DNA from: J061 sp003695725 [NCBI: Candidatus Schekmanbacteria bacterium]
GTDB taxonomy: Bacteria > Schekmanbacteria > GWA2-38-11
Assembly: GCA_003695725.1 (NCBI GenBank)
Contig: RFHX01000271.1
Coordinates: 1-13,097, forward strand
Direction: 5' to 3'
DNA length: 13,097 nt
Below, in pieces: positions 6,725 through 12,693 of this stretch. The notes under the pieces are model-generated. The model saw only the letters and a program-made list of their open reading frames with translations, had not been told where the DNA came from and did no database searches. A program made the position numbers and the translations under genes. How positions within the stretch are numbered: position 1 is the stretch's first letter; the number at the start of each line of letters is the position of its first letter.

Positions 6725-7708
6725 TTAATATGCAGCCAATTTTCTTACGGCATCCTCGATTTTTTTGGGATTGACCATAAAAAAATCTTCCATCGGCGGA
6801 GCAAAGGGCACAGCCGGCACATCAGGCCCTGCAAGCCGCATAATAGGTGCATCAAGATATTCAAAAGCCTCCTCTGCAATGATAGCGGCTATCTCCCCTC
6901 CAACACCACCTGTTTTATTGGCTTCATGGACAATAAGTACTTTACCAGTTTTCTTAACAGATTCAAGCATTGTTTCTTTATCCATTGGCAATAGAGTTCT
7001 CAAATCTACAACTTCTATACTTATATTATCTTTTGCCAAAGGTTTTGCGGCTTCAAGAGCATAATTGACAGGAAGACTATATGTAATAACTGTTACATTG
7101 TCGCCTTCGAGTTTTATATCTGCTTTTCCAATAGGGACTGTATAATCCTCATCAGGAATTTCCTGCTTTATACTGCGGTAAAGCTTCTTATGTTCAAAAT
7201 AGATTATAGGATTTTCATCTCTTATCGCTGCTTTGAGAAGTCCTTTAGCATCATAAGGAGTTGCAGGTGCAAGCACTTTTAATCCTGGTTGGTCGACAAA
7301 CCATGCTTCATTGCTTTGGGAATGATACAATCCGCCTCCAATTCCTCCGCCACAGCAGATGCGGAAAACTACTGGACATTTATAGCTCCCCCCCGAGCGG
7401 TATCTTAGCTTCGCCGCCTGTTGAATAATCTGGTCCATTGCCGGTGTTACAAAATCAGCAAACTGTATTTCAGGCACAGCTTTCAATCCCACAAGGGTTG
7501 CACCAATGGAAGCGCCTGCTATAAGGGATTCTGATAAAGGGCTATCCAATACCCTCAATTCTCCAAATTGTTCCTGCAAGCCTTTCGTTGCCTTGAAAAC
7601 TCCGCCATATGCGCCTATGTCTTCCCCCATCATAAAGAGGCGTTCATCACGCTCCATCTCTTCGCGAAGTGCTTCAGTTATTGCTTCAATATATGTAACC
7701 CTATGCAT
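6725..7708 (-). CDS. 2-oxo acid dehydrogenase E1 component, beta subunit
   Basis: Partners E1-alpha in the thiamine-diphosphate-dependent decarboxylation of a 2-oxo acid and reductive acylation of E2. The 327-residue protein carries the transketolase pyrimidine domain, with Glu29 in GEDIGAYGGVF, the conserved core (SPLSE, EIQFADF, HSQSNEAWF around His129) and the C-terminal domain with HEANKTGGVGGEIAA (261-275). The frame is open upstream to 7792, but an AAGGAGG site at 7714-7720 sits 5 bases before the ATG at 7706-7708, and the family N-terminus (VTYIEAI...AL-x-EEM) begins right there, so the longer version is rejected. The start overlaps the last codons of E1-alpha by 8 bases, implying coupled 1:1 synthesis. 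It is of the PdhB/BkdA2/AcoB type; specificity is unassigned. Confidence 0.95.
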   Translation of the reverse strand: MHRVTYIEAITEALREEMERDERLFMMGEDIGAYGGVFKATKGLQEQFGELRVLDSPLSESLIAGASIGATLVGLKAVPEIQFADFVTPAMDQIIQQAAKLRYRSGGSYKCPVVFRICCGGGIGGGLYHSQSNEAWFVDQPGLKVLAPATPYDAKGLLKAAIRDENPIIYFEHKKLYRSIKQEIPDEDYTVPIGKADIKLEGDNVTVITYSLPVNYALEAAKPLAKDNISIEVVDLRTLLPMDKETMLESVKKTGKVLIVHEANKTGGVGGEIAAIIAEEAFEYLDAPIMRLAGPDVPAVPFAPPMEDFFMVNPKKIEDAVRKLAAY

Positions 7709-8684
7709 TCTCTCCTCCTTCATAATAGAGGTCTTCAAGTGCTTCTTCCGGTTGCGGGAAAGGGCTGTTTTCTGCATACTCAACTGCTTCATCTATTTCT
7801 TTTCTTATTCGACTCTGTATTTCATCAATTTCTTCCTGAGTTATTAATTCGTTATCGAGAAGATATTTTTCATAAGCAGGAATTGGATCTCTTTTTTTCC
7901 AGTATTCCACTTCTTCTGGTGATCTGTAATCTGCCGGATCGATCTCAGAATGTCCATACCATCGGTAAGTCTTGCATTCTATAAATGTTGGTCCGCCGCC
8001 TTCTCTTGCCTTGTCAATTGCTTCTTTGCAAGTCTTGAGGACTAACATTACATCATTACCGTCTATTGAGATTCCCGGGAATCCATACGCCTTTGCTCGG
8101 TCTGATAAATCGGTAAGAGCAGTCTGAAGTCTAAGAGGCACTGATTCAGCCCAAAAGTTGTTTTGGCATATATATACTATTGGCAGTTTATGAACGCCTG
8201 CAAAGTTTAATGCCTCGTGGAAACATCCTCTGCTCGTTGCCCCATCTCCGAAAAAACTTACGGCTACATTCTTTTTCCCAAGAAGTTTAAAACCGTAAGC
8301 GGCACCTGTGCCAAGGACAATTTGAGCAGCAACTGTACTTGCAGGTGTGATTACATTGAGTGGAGCATAGCCATAATGACAAGGATGAGACTTCCCCTTA
8401 TCAGGACTTGTCTTTCTTGCATAAATTTGAGCCATAATGACCTTCGGTGGAACTTTCTTTCCTATATTCGCACCAAGCTCACGATGAGAGGGAGCTACGA
8501 TATCTTCTTTTGTAAGGAGGAATGATGGGACAACAGTAGTTGCCTCCTGTCCCACAGCCGAAAAATAAGTGCCCCCAAAACGCGCCTGTTTAAATAGTTT
8601 GCGTGCCTCTTCATCAAAATCTCTAGTAAGTTTCAGATAATAATAAAGCTCTTTCAGTTTTTCAGGTTCAATTACGGTATCTAT
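7701..8684 (-). CDS. 2-oxo acid dehydrogenase E1 component, alpha subunit (no conventional start codon for its full N-terminus)
   Basis: Thiamine-diphosphate-binding subunit of the complex. The TPP motif is GDGATSRG...NN, starting near residue 146 of the extended protein and ending about 30 residues on. A GKSHPCHYG segment resembles the HYG loop of branched-chain E1-alpha, and YRWYGHSE is conserved. The first ATG/GTG/TTG in frame is a GTG at 8553-8555, which would start inside the conserved (S/A)VGQEA motif and remove an essential N-terminal helix. The frame stays open for 43 codons further and encodes family-like sequence (KLKELYYYLKLTRDFDEEAR, then KLFKQARFGGTYFSAVGQEA), up to a TGA at 8688-8690. 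An ATA at 8682-8684 sits 8 bases after AGGGGG, so I place the start there: 327 residues, a usual size. Either an ATA (or ATT at 8670-8672) start or a sequence change that destroyed the start is implied. The family is certain; the start is not. Confidence 0.85.
   Translation of the reverse strand: MDTVIEPEKLKELYYYLKLTRDFDEEARKLFKQARFGGTYFSAVGQEATTVVPSFLLTKEDIVAPSHRELGANIGKKVPPKVIMAQIYARKTSPDKGKSHPCHYGYAPLNVITPASTVAAQIVLGTGAAYGFKLLGKKNVAVSFFGDGATSRGCFHEALNFAGVHKLPIVYICQNNFWAESVPLRLQTALTDLSDRAKAYGFPGISIDGNDVMLVLKTCKEAIDKAREGGGPTFIECKTYRWYGHSEIDPADYRSPEEVEYWKKRDPIPAYEKYLLDNELITQEEIDEIQSRIRKEIDEAVEYAENSPFPQPEEALEDLYYEGGENA
7714..7720 (-). promoter_or_regulatory. Ribosome binding site inside the E1-alpha 3' end that fixes the E1-beta start
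   Basis: AAGGAGG on the minus strand, 5 bases before the ATG at 7706-7708. It lies within E1-alpha coding sequence, a few codons before that gene's TAG at 7701-7703. Confidence 0.75.
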
Positions 8685-8692
8685 GGCTCACA

Positions 8693-8698
8693 CCCCCT
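8693..8698 (-). promoter_or_regulatory. Shine-Dalgarno-like AGGGGG before the E1-alpha ATA
   Basis: AGGGGG on the minus strand, 8 bases upstream of ATA 8682-8684. The overlapping GTG at 8691-8693 is in the E1-alpha frame but is followed at once by TGA. A second GTG, at 8689-8691, is in another frame and ends after seven codons. Neither can start E1-alpha without a frameshift or base change. Confidence 0.4.
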
Positions 8699-8712
8699 AT
8701 TTGTTTTAACCT

Positions 8713-8729
8713 ATTTATTCTAAATAAAT
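8713..8729. repeat. AT-only palindrome ATTTATT-CTA-AATAAAT between the ferritin-like and E1-alpha genes
   Basis: A perfect 7+7 inverted repeat with a 3-base centre in the 52-base gap upstream of the 2-oxo acid dehydrogenase operon. It is 15 bases upstream of the AGGGGG site. It could be an operator or a weak hairpin. It has no GC pairs and no following T-run on the transcribed strand, so it is not a convincing terminator for the gene to its right. Confidence 0.35.
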
Positions 8730-8736
8730 GTTTTTT

Positions 8737-9228
8737 CTATGGACCTACATGGGTCAACCCTGAAAGATTTTCATTTTCTGCCCATTTAGGATATCGTTTC
8801 AAAATTTTGAGTTCTTCTTCAAGCAATACTTGATGTCCCTTTTCAAAGGTAGACAAATATTCAAACATAAACCTGCCGCTTTGGTCTTTAATCAATTTTG
8901 CATAGTTTCTGTAAAAACGGAATGCTGCCTTTTCTTTCTTAATGGCATATTCAATAACTTCCACAAGTTCTGCCTTATCTATATCGATATCAGGTTTTGC
9001 CTTTGCCGATGCCTTTTTTTTGGGAGCTTTTTCTCCCGATTCCTTTTCATAAATACCTGTTAAAAGTCTTTCATGCTCTGCTTCTTCCTTTGATAAGGAT
9101 TTCAATTTTTTTCTTATGAGAGGATTTTTCACGCGTGCGGAAAGTTTCTTGTATAGGAGAGCAGAATCCCTTTCTCTACCAATAGCTATAGTTAATACAT
9201 CAAGGGCTGTAAGCTTTTTTTTTGCCAA
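8737..9228 (-). CDS. Ferritin-like (rubrerythrin-type) diiron protein, two half-repeats, lacking a rubredoxin domain
   Basis: A 163-residue protein with two helical-pair repeats, each with a diiron half-site. Repeat 1 has Glu19 and Glu49-x2-His52; repeat 2 has Glu99 and Glu129-x2-His132. Both have a Tyr 7 residues after the first Glu. A Lys/Ala-rich linker (about 65-82) joins the repeats. Together they form a four-helix-bundle diiron site of the rubrerythrin class, which reduces peroxide in anaerobes. No rubredoxin domain is present in this protein; a separate rubredoxin-like gene ends 22 bases upstream. The frame is open to 9339, but that extension overlaps the rubredoxin-like gene in another frame and does not look like protein. 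The TTG at 9226-9228, preceded by GAGGTG at suitable spacing, is the likely start (M-A-K-K-K-L-T-A-L-D). Confidence 0.85.
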   Translation of the reverse strand: MAKKKLTALDVLTIAIGRERDSALLYKKLSARVKNPLIRKKLKSLSKEEAEHERLLTGIYEKESGEKAPKKKASAKAKPDIDIDKAELVEVIEYAIKKEKAAFRFYRNYAKLIKDQSGRFMFEYLSTFEKGHQVLLEEELKILKRYPKWAENENLSGLTHVGP

Positions 9229-9250
9229 TTTTTCACCTCGAAAAGTTAAA

Positions 9251-9364
9251 TCAATCCAAAACTTCTTCAAATTTTTCTTTTGGAGCGCCACACCTTGGGC
9301 ACTCCTCAGGAGGTTCTTCTCCTGTATGAATATATCCACATACAGAACATCTCCACTTCTTCAT
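9251..9364 (-). CDS. Rubredoxin-like small protein (37 residues)
   Basis: A short gene that is easy to miss. The ATG at 9362-9364 opens a frame that ends at TGA 9251-9253. It reads [20 protein letters not shown], then [17 protein letters not shown]. This is the compact rubredoxin-like domain found at the end of rubrerythrins: Cys6-x2-Cys9 and Cys22-x2-Cys25, with the usual WRC-x2-CGYIH and CP-x-CGAPK-x-KF motifs. It should bind one iron with four Cys and pass single electrons. It is much shorter than true rubredoxin (about 52 residues). It sits between the ferredoxin gene (28-base gap) and the ferritin-like gene (22-base gap), suggesting a rubrerythrin split into two polypeptides. A purine-rich AAGGGG lies about 10 bases upstream. 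Confidence 0.9.
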   Translation of the reverse strand: MKKWRCSVCGYIHTGEEPPEECPRCGAPKEKFEEVLD

Positions 9365-9392
9365 AATTTCTCATCCCCTTTGAAGCACTATT

Positions 9393-9581
<189 letters not shown>

Positions 9582-9598
9582 TCATTTGTTTATTGTTA

Positions 9599-9832
9599 TT
9601 ACTCTTTTTCATGAGAATTCAACTGACTCTCATATTCAATAAGCAATCTTTCAAGATCTTTTTTATGTTCCAATTCAAGATTTGCAAGTGATTTGAAGAG
9701 GGAATTCAGCTCCTCGAAATGTTCTGCTTTCGATTTATTGAGATAAAAGAGAGCTGACTCCTCCTCTCGCACAATAGCTTCCTTGATTGCTTCAATCATA
9801 ATTTTCAACTTTTCTCTTTTCTCAGGAGACAT
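9599..9832 (-). CDS. Single-repeat (half) ferritin-like protein, 77 residues
   Basis: A small, highly charged helical protein. It contains one ferritin-like half-site: Glu23 in REEESALFY and Glu53-x2-His56 in LELEHKKDL, with Tyr30 7 residues after Glu23. The spacing and local sequence match repeat 1 of the 163-residue ferritin-like protein nearby (RERDSALLY). With only two helices it cannot form a diiron site alone and would have to dimerise, as encapsulated ferritins and short rubrerythrin-like proteins do. I see no C-terminal encapsulin-targeting peptide. The start is probably the ATG at 9830-9832; a TTG three codons upstream is possible. The ribosome binding site is weak (TTGGA). It is the first gene of the run leading to the ferredoxin, after a 115-base gap. 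Confidence 0.75.
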   Translation of the reverse strand: MSPEKREKLKIMIEAIKEAIVREEESALFYLNKSKAEHFEELNSLFKSLANLELEHKKDLERLLIEYESQLNSHEKE

Positions 9833-9947
9833 AAATTCCAACTAAATGACAAAAAATTTTACTCAATTATCTATATGAATTTATTTATTTAGCAGCTATG
9901 TCAAGAAATTTAAATATTCTTCCAAAAAAAATATAAGAACATATTAG
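9833..9947. other. AT-rich gap upstream of the half-ferritin gene, possible promoter region
   Basis: A 115-base gap, the largest between adjacent genes from here to the left end of the run. The minus strand has a consensus TTGACA at 9899-9904, but the hexamer 17 bases further (AATTCA) is a poor -10. A TATAGATAAT stretch (9866-9875) is better in sequence but too far. A promoter here is plausible from position but not demonstrated. Confidence 0.25.
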
Positions 9948-10949
9948 TTATTTTCGTGATGATATTTCAATATCATTTTTAAGAGAGCTTAAAATTTTAT
10001 TTTTAACATCTTCAAGATTTCCTTCAAGAAGTATTCCTGCGGCATGAGAGTGACCTCCGCCATTGAATTTTTTTGCAAACTTATTGACATCGAAATCATT
10101 CTTTGATCTCAAACTTACCTTTATTTTTCCATCATCTCTTTCGAGGAAAAGAAGATAAATTTCAATGTCGCCTATAAAGCCAAGCTGATCTATAAAACCA
10201 TCTGTTTCTTCATATTCAACATTTTCTTTTTTTCTCATTTCAAGTGTTACTTCAGACCACACTATTCTTCCGCCGCACATAGATTGAATATTAGTCAGAA
10301 CCTCTCCCAACAACCGCATTCTTTCTTCACTCTTTTGTTCATAAATCTTGCTGTAAACAAAATCAGGCGATACCCCTATCTCGATCATTTCAGCTGTAAT
10401 CCGATGAACTTCTGATGTTGTATTGGAATACTTGAATGCACCTGTATCAGTTAATATAGCAGTGTAAATTCCAAGGGCAGCATTTTTATCTATTTCAATA
10501 TTCATTGATTTTGCTATGCGGTAAACAAGTTCTCCTGTTGAACTTGCCTTAGAATCTATATAATTTAAGTCGGCAAATCCTGAATTGGATGCATGGTGGT
10601 CAATGCATATTTTTTTTGAAGGGGCAGAAGACACTAAATTTGACATAGTTCCAAGCCGTTCCAATGTGCTAATATCGAGGATAACAACAATATCAGATTC
10701 CAATAATGGTTCATTTTCATTGCATAATGTATAAGGGGCATATTCACAAAGAAATTTATAATTTTCCGGAACAGGATCGCTATTGAGAATTAGTACTTCC
10801 TTGCCAAGCTTTTTAATCAAGCTGTAAACTGCAAGCTCTGAGCCAAGGCCATCTCCATCAGGGTTCATATGTGTTGTAATTATGACCCTCTGAAATAAAG
10901 ACAAAGCTTTTCTAAATTCTGCAGTAAAAGACTCTAATGAATTAGCCAT
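9948..10949 (-). CDS. nrnA: DHH/DHHA1 phosphoesterase, NrnA-type (oligoribonuclease / pAp phosphatase)
   Basis: A 333-residue cytosolic Mn-dependent phosphoesterase that, in characterised NrnA proteins, degrades nanoRNA (2-5 nt) and hydrolyses 3'-phosphoadenosine 5'-phosphate. The DHH domain shows THMNPDGDGLGS (His27, Asp31, Asp33), Asp92 in VILDIS, the name motif DHH at 117-119 and Asp168 in LTDTG. The C-terminal DHHA1 domain ends with the substrate-binding GGGHSHAAG (297-305). The length is typical, and full domain conservation argues for activity. The start is ATG 10947-10949; a TTG one codon upstream is possible, and no strong ribosome binding site is visible. It lies between ferritin-like genes with gaps of 73 and 115 bases, so functional linkage to them is uncertain. 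Confidence 0.9.
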   Translation of the reverse strand: MANSLESFTAEFRKALSLFQRVIITTHMNPDGDGLGSELAVYSLIKKLGKEVLILNSDPVPENYKFLCEYAPYTLCNENEPLLESDIVVILDISTLERLGTMSNLVSSAPSKKICIDHHASNSGFADLNYIDSKASSTGELVYRIAKSMNIEIDKNAALGIYTAILTDTGAFKYSNTTSEVHRITAEMIEIGVSPDFVYSKIYEQKSEERMRLLGEVLTNIQSMCGGRIVWSEVTLEMRKKENVEYEETDGFIDQLGFIGDIEIYLLFLERDDGKIKVSLRSKNDFDVNKFAKKFNGGGHSHAAGILLEGNLEDVKNKILSSLKNDIEISSRK

Positions 10950-11022
10950 CAAAATATAAGAAATCTTTTATGGGCAAAACCTTATTGGTTATAAATAGGA
11001 GCCATAAAGAATTGAAAAAGTT

Positions 11023-11553
11023 TCAACCCCCTTCGAAGATAGGTCTTTCCTTCTTGGAAAACCATTCTGAAGGATTAGAAAGATATTCAAATGTTTCCTC
11101 TAAAATCTTGTAATGATTTGACTCCTGTTCAGCTATCCTTGAATAAAATTCCTTCTCCAACTCATTATCAGCTTCTTCTTCATGCTTTTTATAAAAATCG
11201 TAACCCTTGCTTTCTATATCCATTGCAATCTTGATTGCTTCAATATCATCAGCATCGGCAGCTGCATTTTTATCAAGCTCTTTTTCCGCTTCCTTAAAGA
11301 TGGAATCGAATTCCATAGGCATAACTCTTTCATCTTTCTCCGGCTTTGGAAGCTCAGGCCATTTTTCATCCTTTTCAAGGGAATCCCATATTTGTTTAAT
11401 CATTGTTATATGGCCATGTTCTTCCTTTGCGAGGGAATCAAAGATGACTTTGCCAAGGCGATTTTTACATTTCTTGGCTGATTTTTGATAAAAATCATAA
11501 CCGTCAAGTTCTGTTTGATATGCTATCTTTAAAGCTTCAATCTTATCCTTCAT
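11023..11553 (-). CDS. Ferritin-like (rubrerythrin-type) protein, two half-repeats
   Basis: A 176-residue protein with two helical-pair repeats carrying a full diiron ligand set: Glu15, Glu45-x2-His48, Glu114 and Glu144-x2-His147. Both repeats contain the near-identical segments GYDFYQK/GYDFYKK 3 residues after the first Glu. A long charged, Pro-containing linker (about 58-102) separates them. There is no rubredoxin domain or CxxC. The class reduces peroxide or stores iron in anaerobes; which applies here is not visible. The ATG has GGGAGGT about 7 bases upstream. It starts 19 bases after the flavoprotein stop, so the two are probably co-transcribed and the flavoprotein may reduce it, directly or via a rubredoxin (inference). 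Confidence 0.87.
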   Translation of the reverse strand: MKDKIEALKIAYQTELDGYDFYQKSAKKCKNRLGKVIFDSLAKEEHGHITMIKQIWDSLEKDEKWPELPKPEKDERVMPMEFDSIFKEAEKELDKNAAADADDIEAIKIAMDIESKGYDFYKKHEEEADNELEKEFYSRIAEQESNHYKILEETFEYLSNPSEWFSKKERPIFEGG

Positions 11554-11572
11554 TTTTATACCTCCCGGTAAT

Positions 11573-12568
11573 TTACCATCTTTCCATTATTTTTTTTCCA
11601 ATCAACTGCCTGAAGTATTTATCTTCATCAGCAATATAAACGCTTCCTTCTCCTAAAATGTTTTTAGCACAAAGCTCTCCCTGTGCAGAAGCGCTGTTCC
11701 AGCCAAAATTGATACGATTAAGATTCCTGTTTATATCATAGACTTGTGCGGCATCTCCTGCTGAAAAAATATTCGAAACTGATGAACGAAGTTCTTCACT
11801 CACAAGTATTCCTTTTTCAACCGAAATTTCTGAATCTCTGAGGAAAGCAACATTCGGTTCATAGCGGTCTGATGAAACAACTATATTACAATTTATTTCT
11901 TTTCCTCCTGATGTAATAACATTTAATTCATCTGCACTCAAAGAAACAACATCATTTATTTCTTCTTCAAGTAAAATATCGATTCCCCTTTCTTTCATCT
12001 TCGAAAAAAGTGCATTATTATCAATTTCCTCTCCAAAACCGGGCAAGAGTTCGTTCTCTTTGGTTATATATGTCACATCCAATCCTGCTTTTTTCAACCC
12101 TCTTGCAAGTTCAATTCCTGTATATCCTTCTCCTGAAATTACCGCTTTCTTTGATGTTTCAATCTTCTTCCTAATCCTCAGAGCGTCAGCCGAATCAGAA
12201 AGACAGTCTATATACTGGCGCGCATGTTCTAAATTCGAAGGAACTTGCGATGATGCACCCGTAGCTATTACAAGATAATTATAGTCAATTTTTTCTCCTG
12301 TTGCCAATAAGATCGAGTTTTTATCTGCCTCAACTTTGATAACCCTTTTTCCTGCTATAACAGAAACATTATCAGACTTTATCATGTTTTCCATAAAAAG
12401 CGCATTATCAGGTACATCTCCAGATATATACTCAACTAAAGCAGGTTTTATATAGAAGGGTTTTGCTTCAGCCGAAACCATAACAATTTCCGAACTTGAA
12501 TCTTCCTTTGACAATGTTTTAGCTGCGCTTACTGCCGCAGGTCCTGTTCCAATAATTACATATTTCAT
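11573..12568 (-). CDS. FAD-dependent NAD(P)H oxidoreductase (rubredoxin/nitrite reductase-like)
   Basis: A 331-residue two-dinucleotide-binding-domain flavoprotein. The FAD motif GTGPAA is at 7-12, followed by FYIKPALVEYISG (38-50), a pattern seen in rubredoxin reductases and the NirB N-terminus. Next are ATGA (102-105), the NAD(P) motif GEGYTGIE (146-153) and the second FAD contact SAGDAA (269-274). After this there are only about 57 residues, so the C-terminal interface domain of rubredoxin- or CoA-disulfide-reductases is short or missing. No conserved redox-active CxxC is visible, against a thioredoxin-reductase role. The ATG has GAGGT about 10 bases upstream. A rubredoxin or ferredoxin reductase role feeding the ferritin-like proteins fits the context but is inference. 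Confidence 0.88.
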   Translation of the reverse strand: MKYVIIGTGPAAVSAAKTLSKEDSSSEIVMVSAEAKPFYIKPALVEYISGDVPDNALFMENMIKSDNVSVIAGKRVIKVEADKNSILLATGEKIDYNYLVIATGASSQVPSNLEHARQYIDCLSDSADALRIRKKIETSKKAVISGEGYTGIELARGLKKAGLDVTYITKENELLPGFGEEIDNNALFSKMKERGIDILLEEEINDVVSLSADELNVITSGGKEINCNIVVSSDRYEPNVAFLRDSEISVEKGILVSEELRSSVSNIFSAGDAAQVYDINRNLNRINFGWNSASAQGELCAKNILGEGSVYIADEDKYFRQLIGKKIMERW

Positions 12569-12611
12569 TTTTCAATCTACCTCGCTTAAAAAATCATTAT
12601 TCCCTGATGCC

Positions 12612-12639
12612 TATATACACAATAAATAATTATTCTCAA
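12612..12639 (-). promoter_or_regulatory. Candidate sigma-70-type promoter for the flavoprotein/ferritin-like pair
   Basis: On the minus strand, TTGAGA (12634-12639) is followed after 16 bases by TATATA (12612-12617). This is about 45 bases upstream of the flavoprotein ATG, in the 125-base gap after the aminopeptidase gene. The match is 5/6 and 4/6 to consensus. In DNA this AT-rich, chance matches are common. Confidence 0.4.
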
Positions 12640-12693
12640 ATATTTTTCTCTTTCAGTTGAAAAAAGGGTCTAAAATAAAAAGAAGAAATGCCT

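Noticed and set aside
7709-7792. 28-codon upstream extension of E1-beta
   Set aside because: It lies within E1-alpha in another frame. AAGGAGG directly precedes the ATG at 7706-7708 and the family N-terminus starts there.
7506-7984. Plus-strand frames of 113 and 138 codons opposite the E1 subunit genes
   Set aside because: Antisense shadows of strongly conserved E1-alpha and E1-beta coding sequence; products are Ser/Phe/Leu-rich without motifs.
8713-8736. AT palindrome near a T-run as a rho-independent terminator
   Set aside because: The T-run is on the plus-strand side, but all genes are on the minus strand, and the stem has no GC pairs.
9229-9339. N-terminal extension of the 163-residue ferritin-like protein
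   Set aside because: It overlaps the rubredoxin-like gene in a different frame, has no family resemblance, and a GAGGTG ribosome binding site precedes the TTG at 9226-9228.
9866-9904. Promoter built on the consensus TTGACA at 9899-9904
   Set aside because: No acceptable -10 hexamer at 16-18 bases; the better TATAGATAAT stretch is too far downstream. Kept only as a low-confidence gap note.
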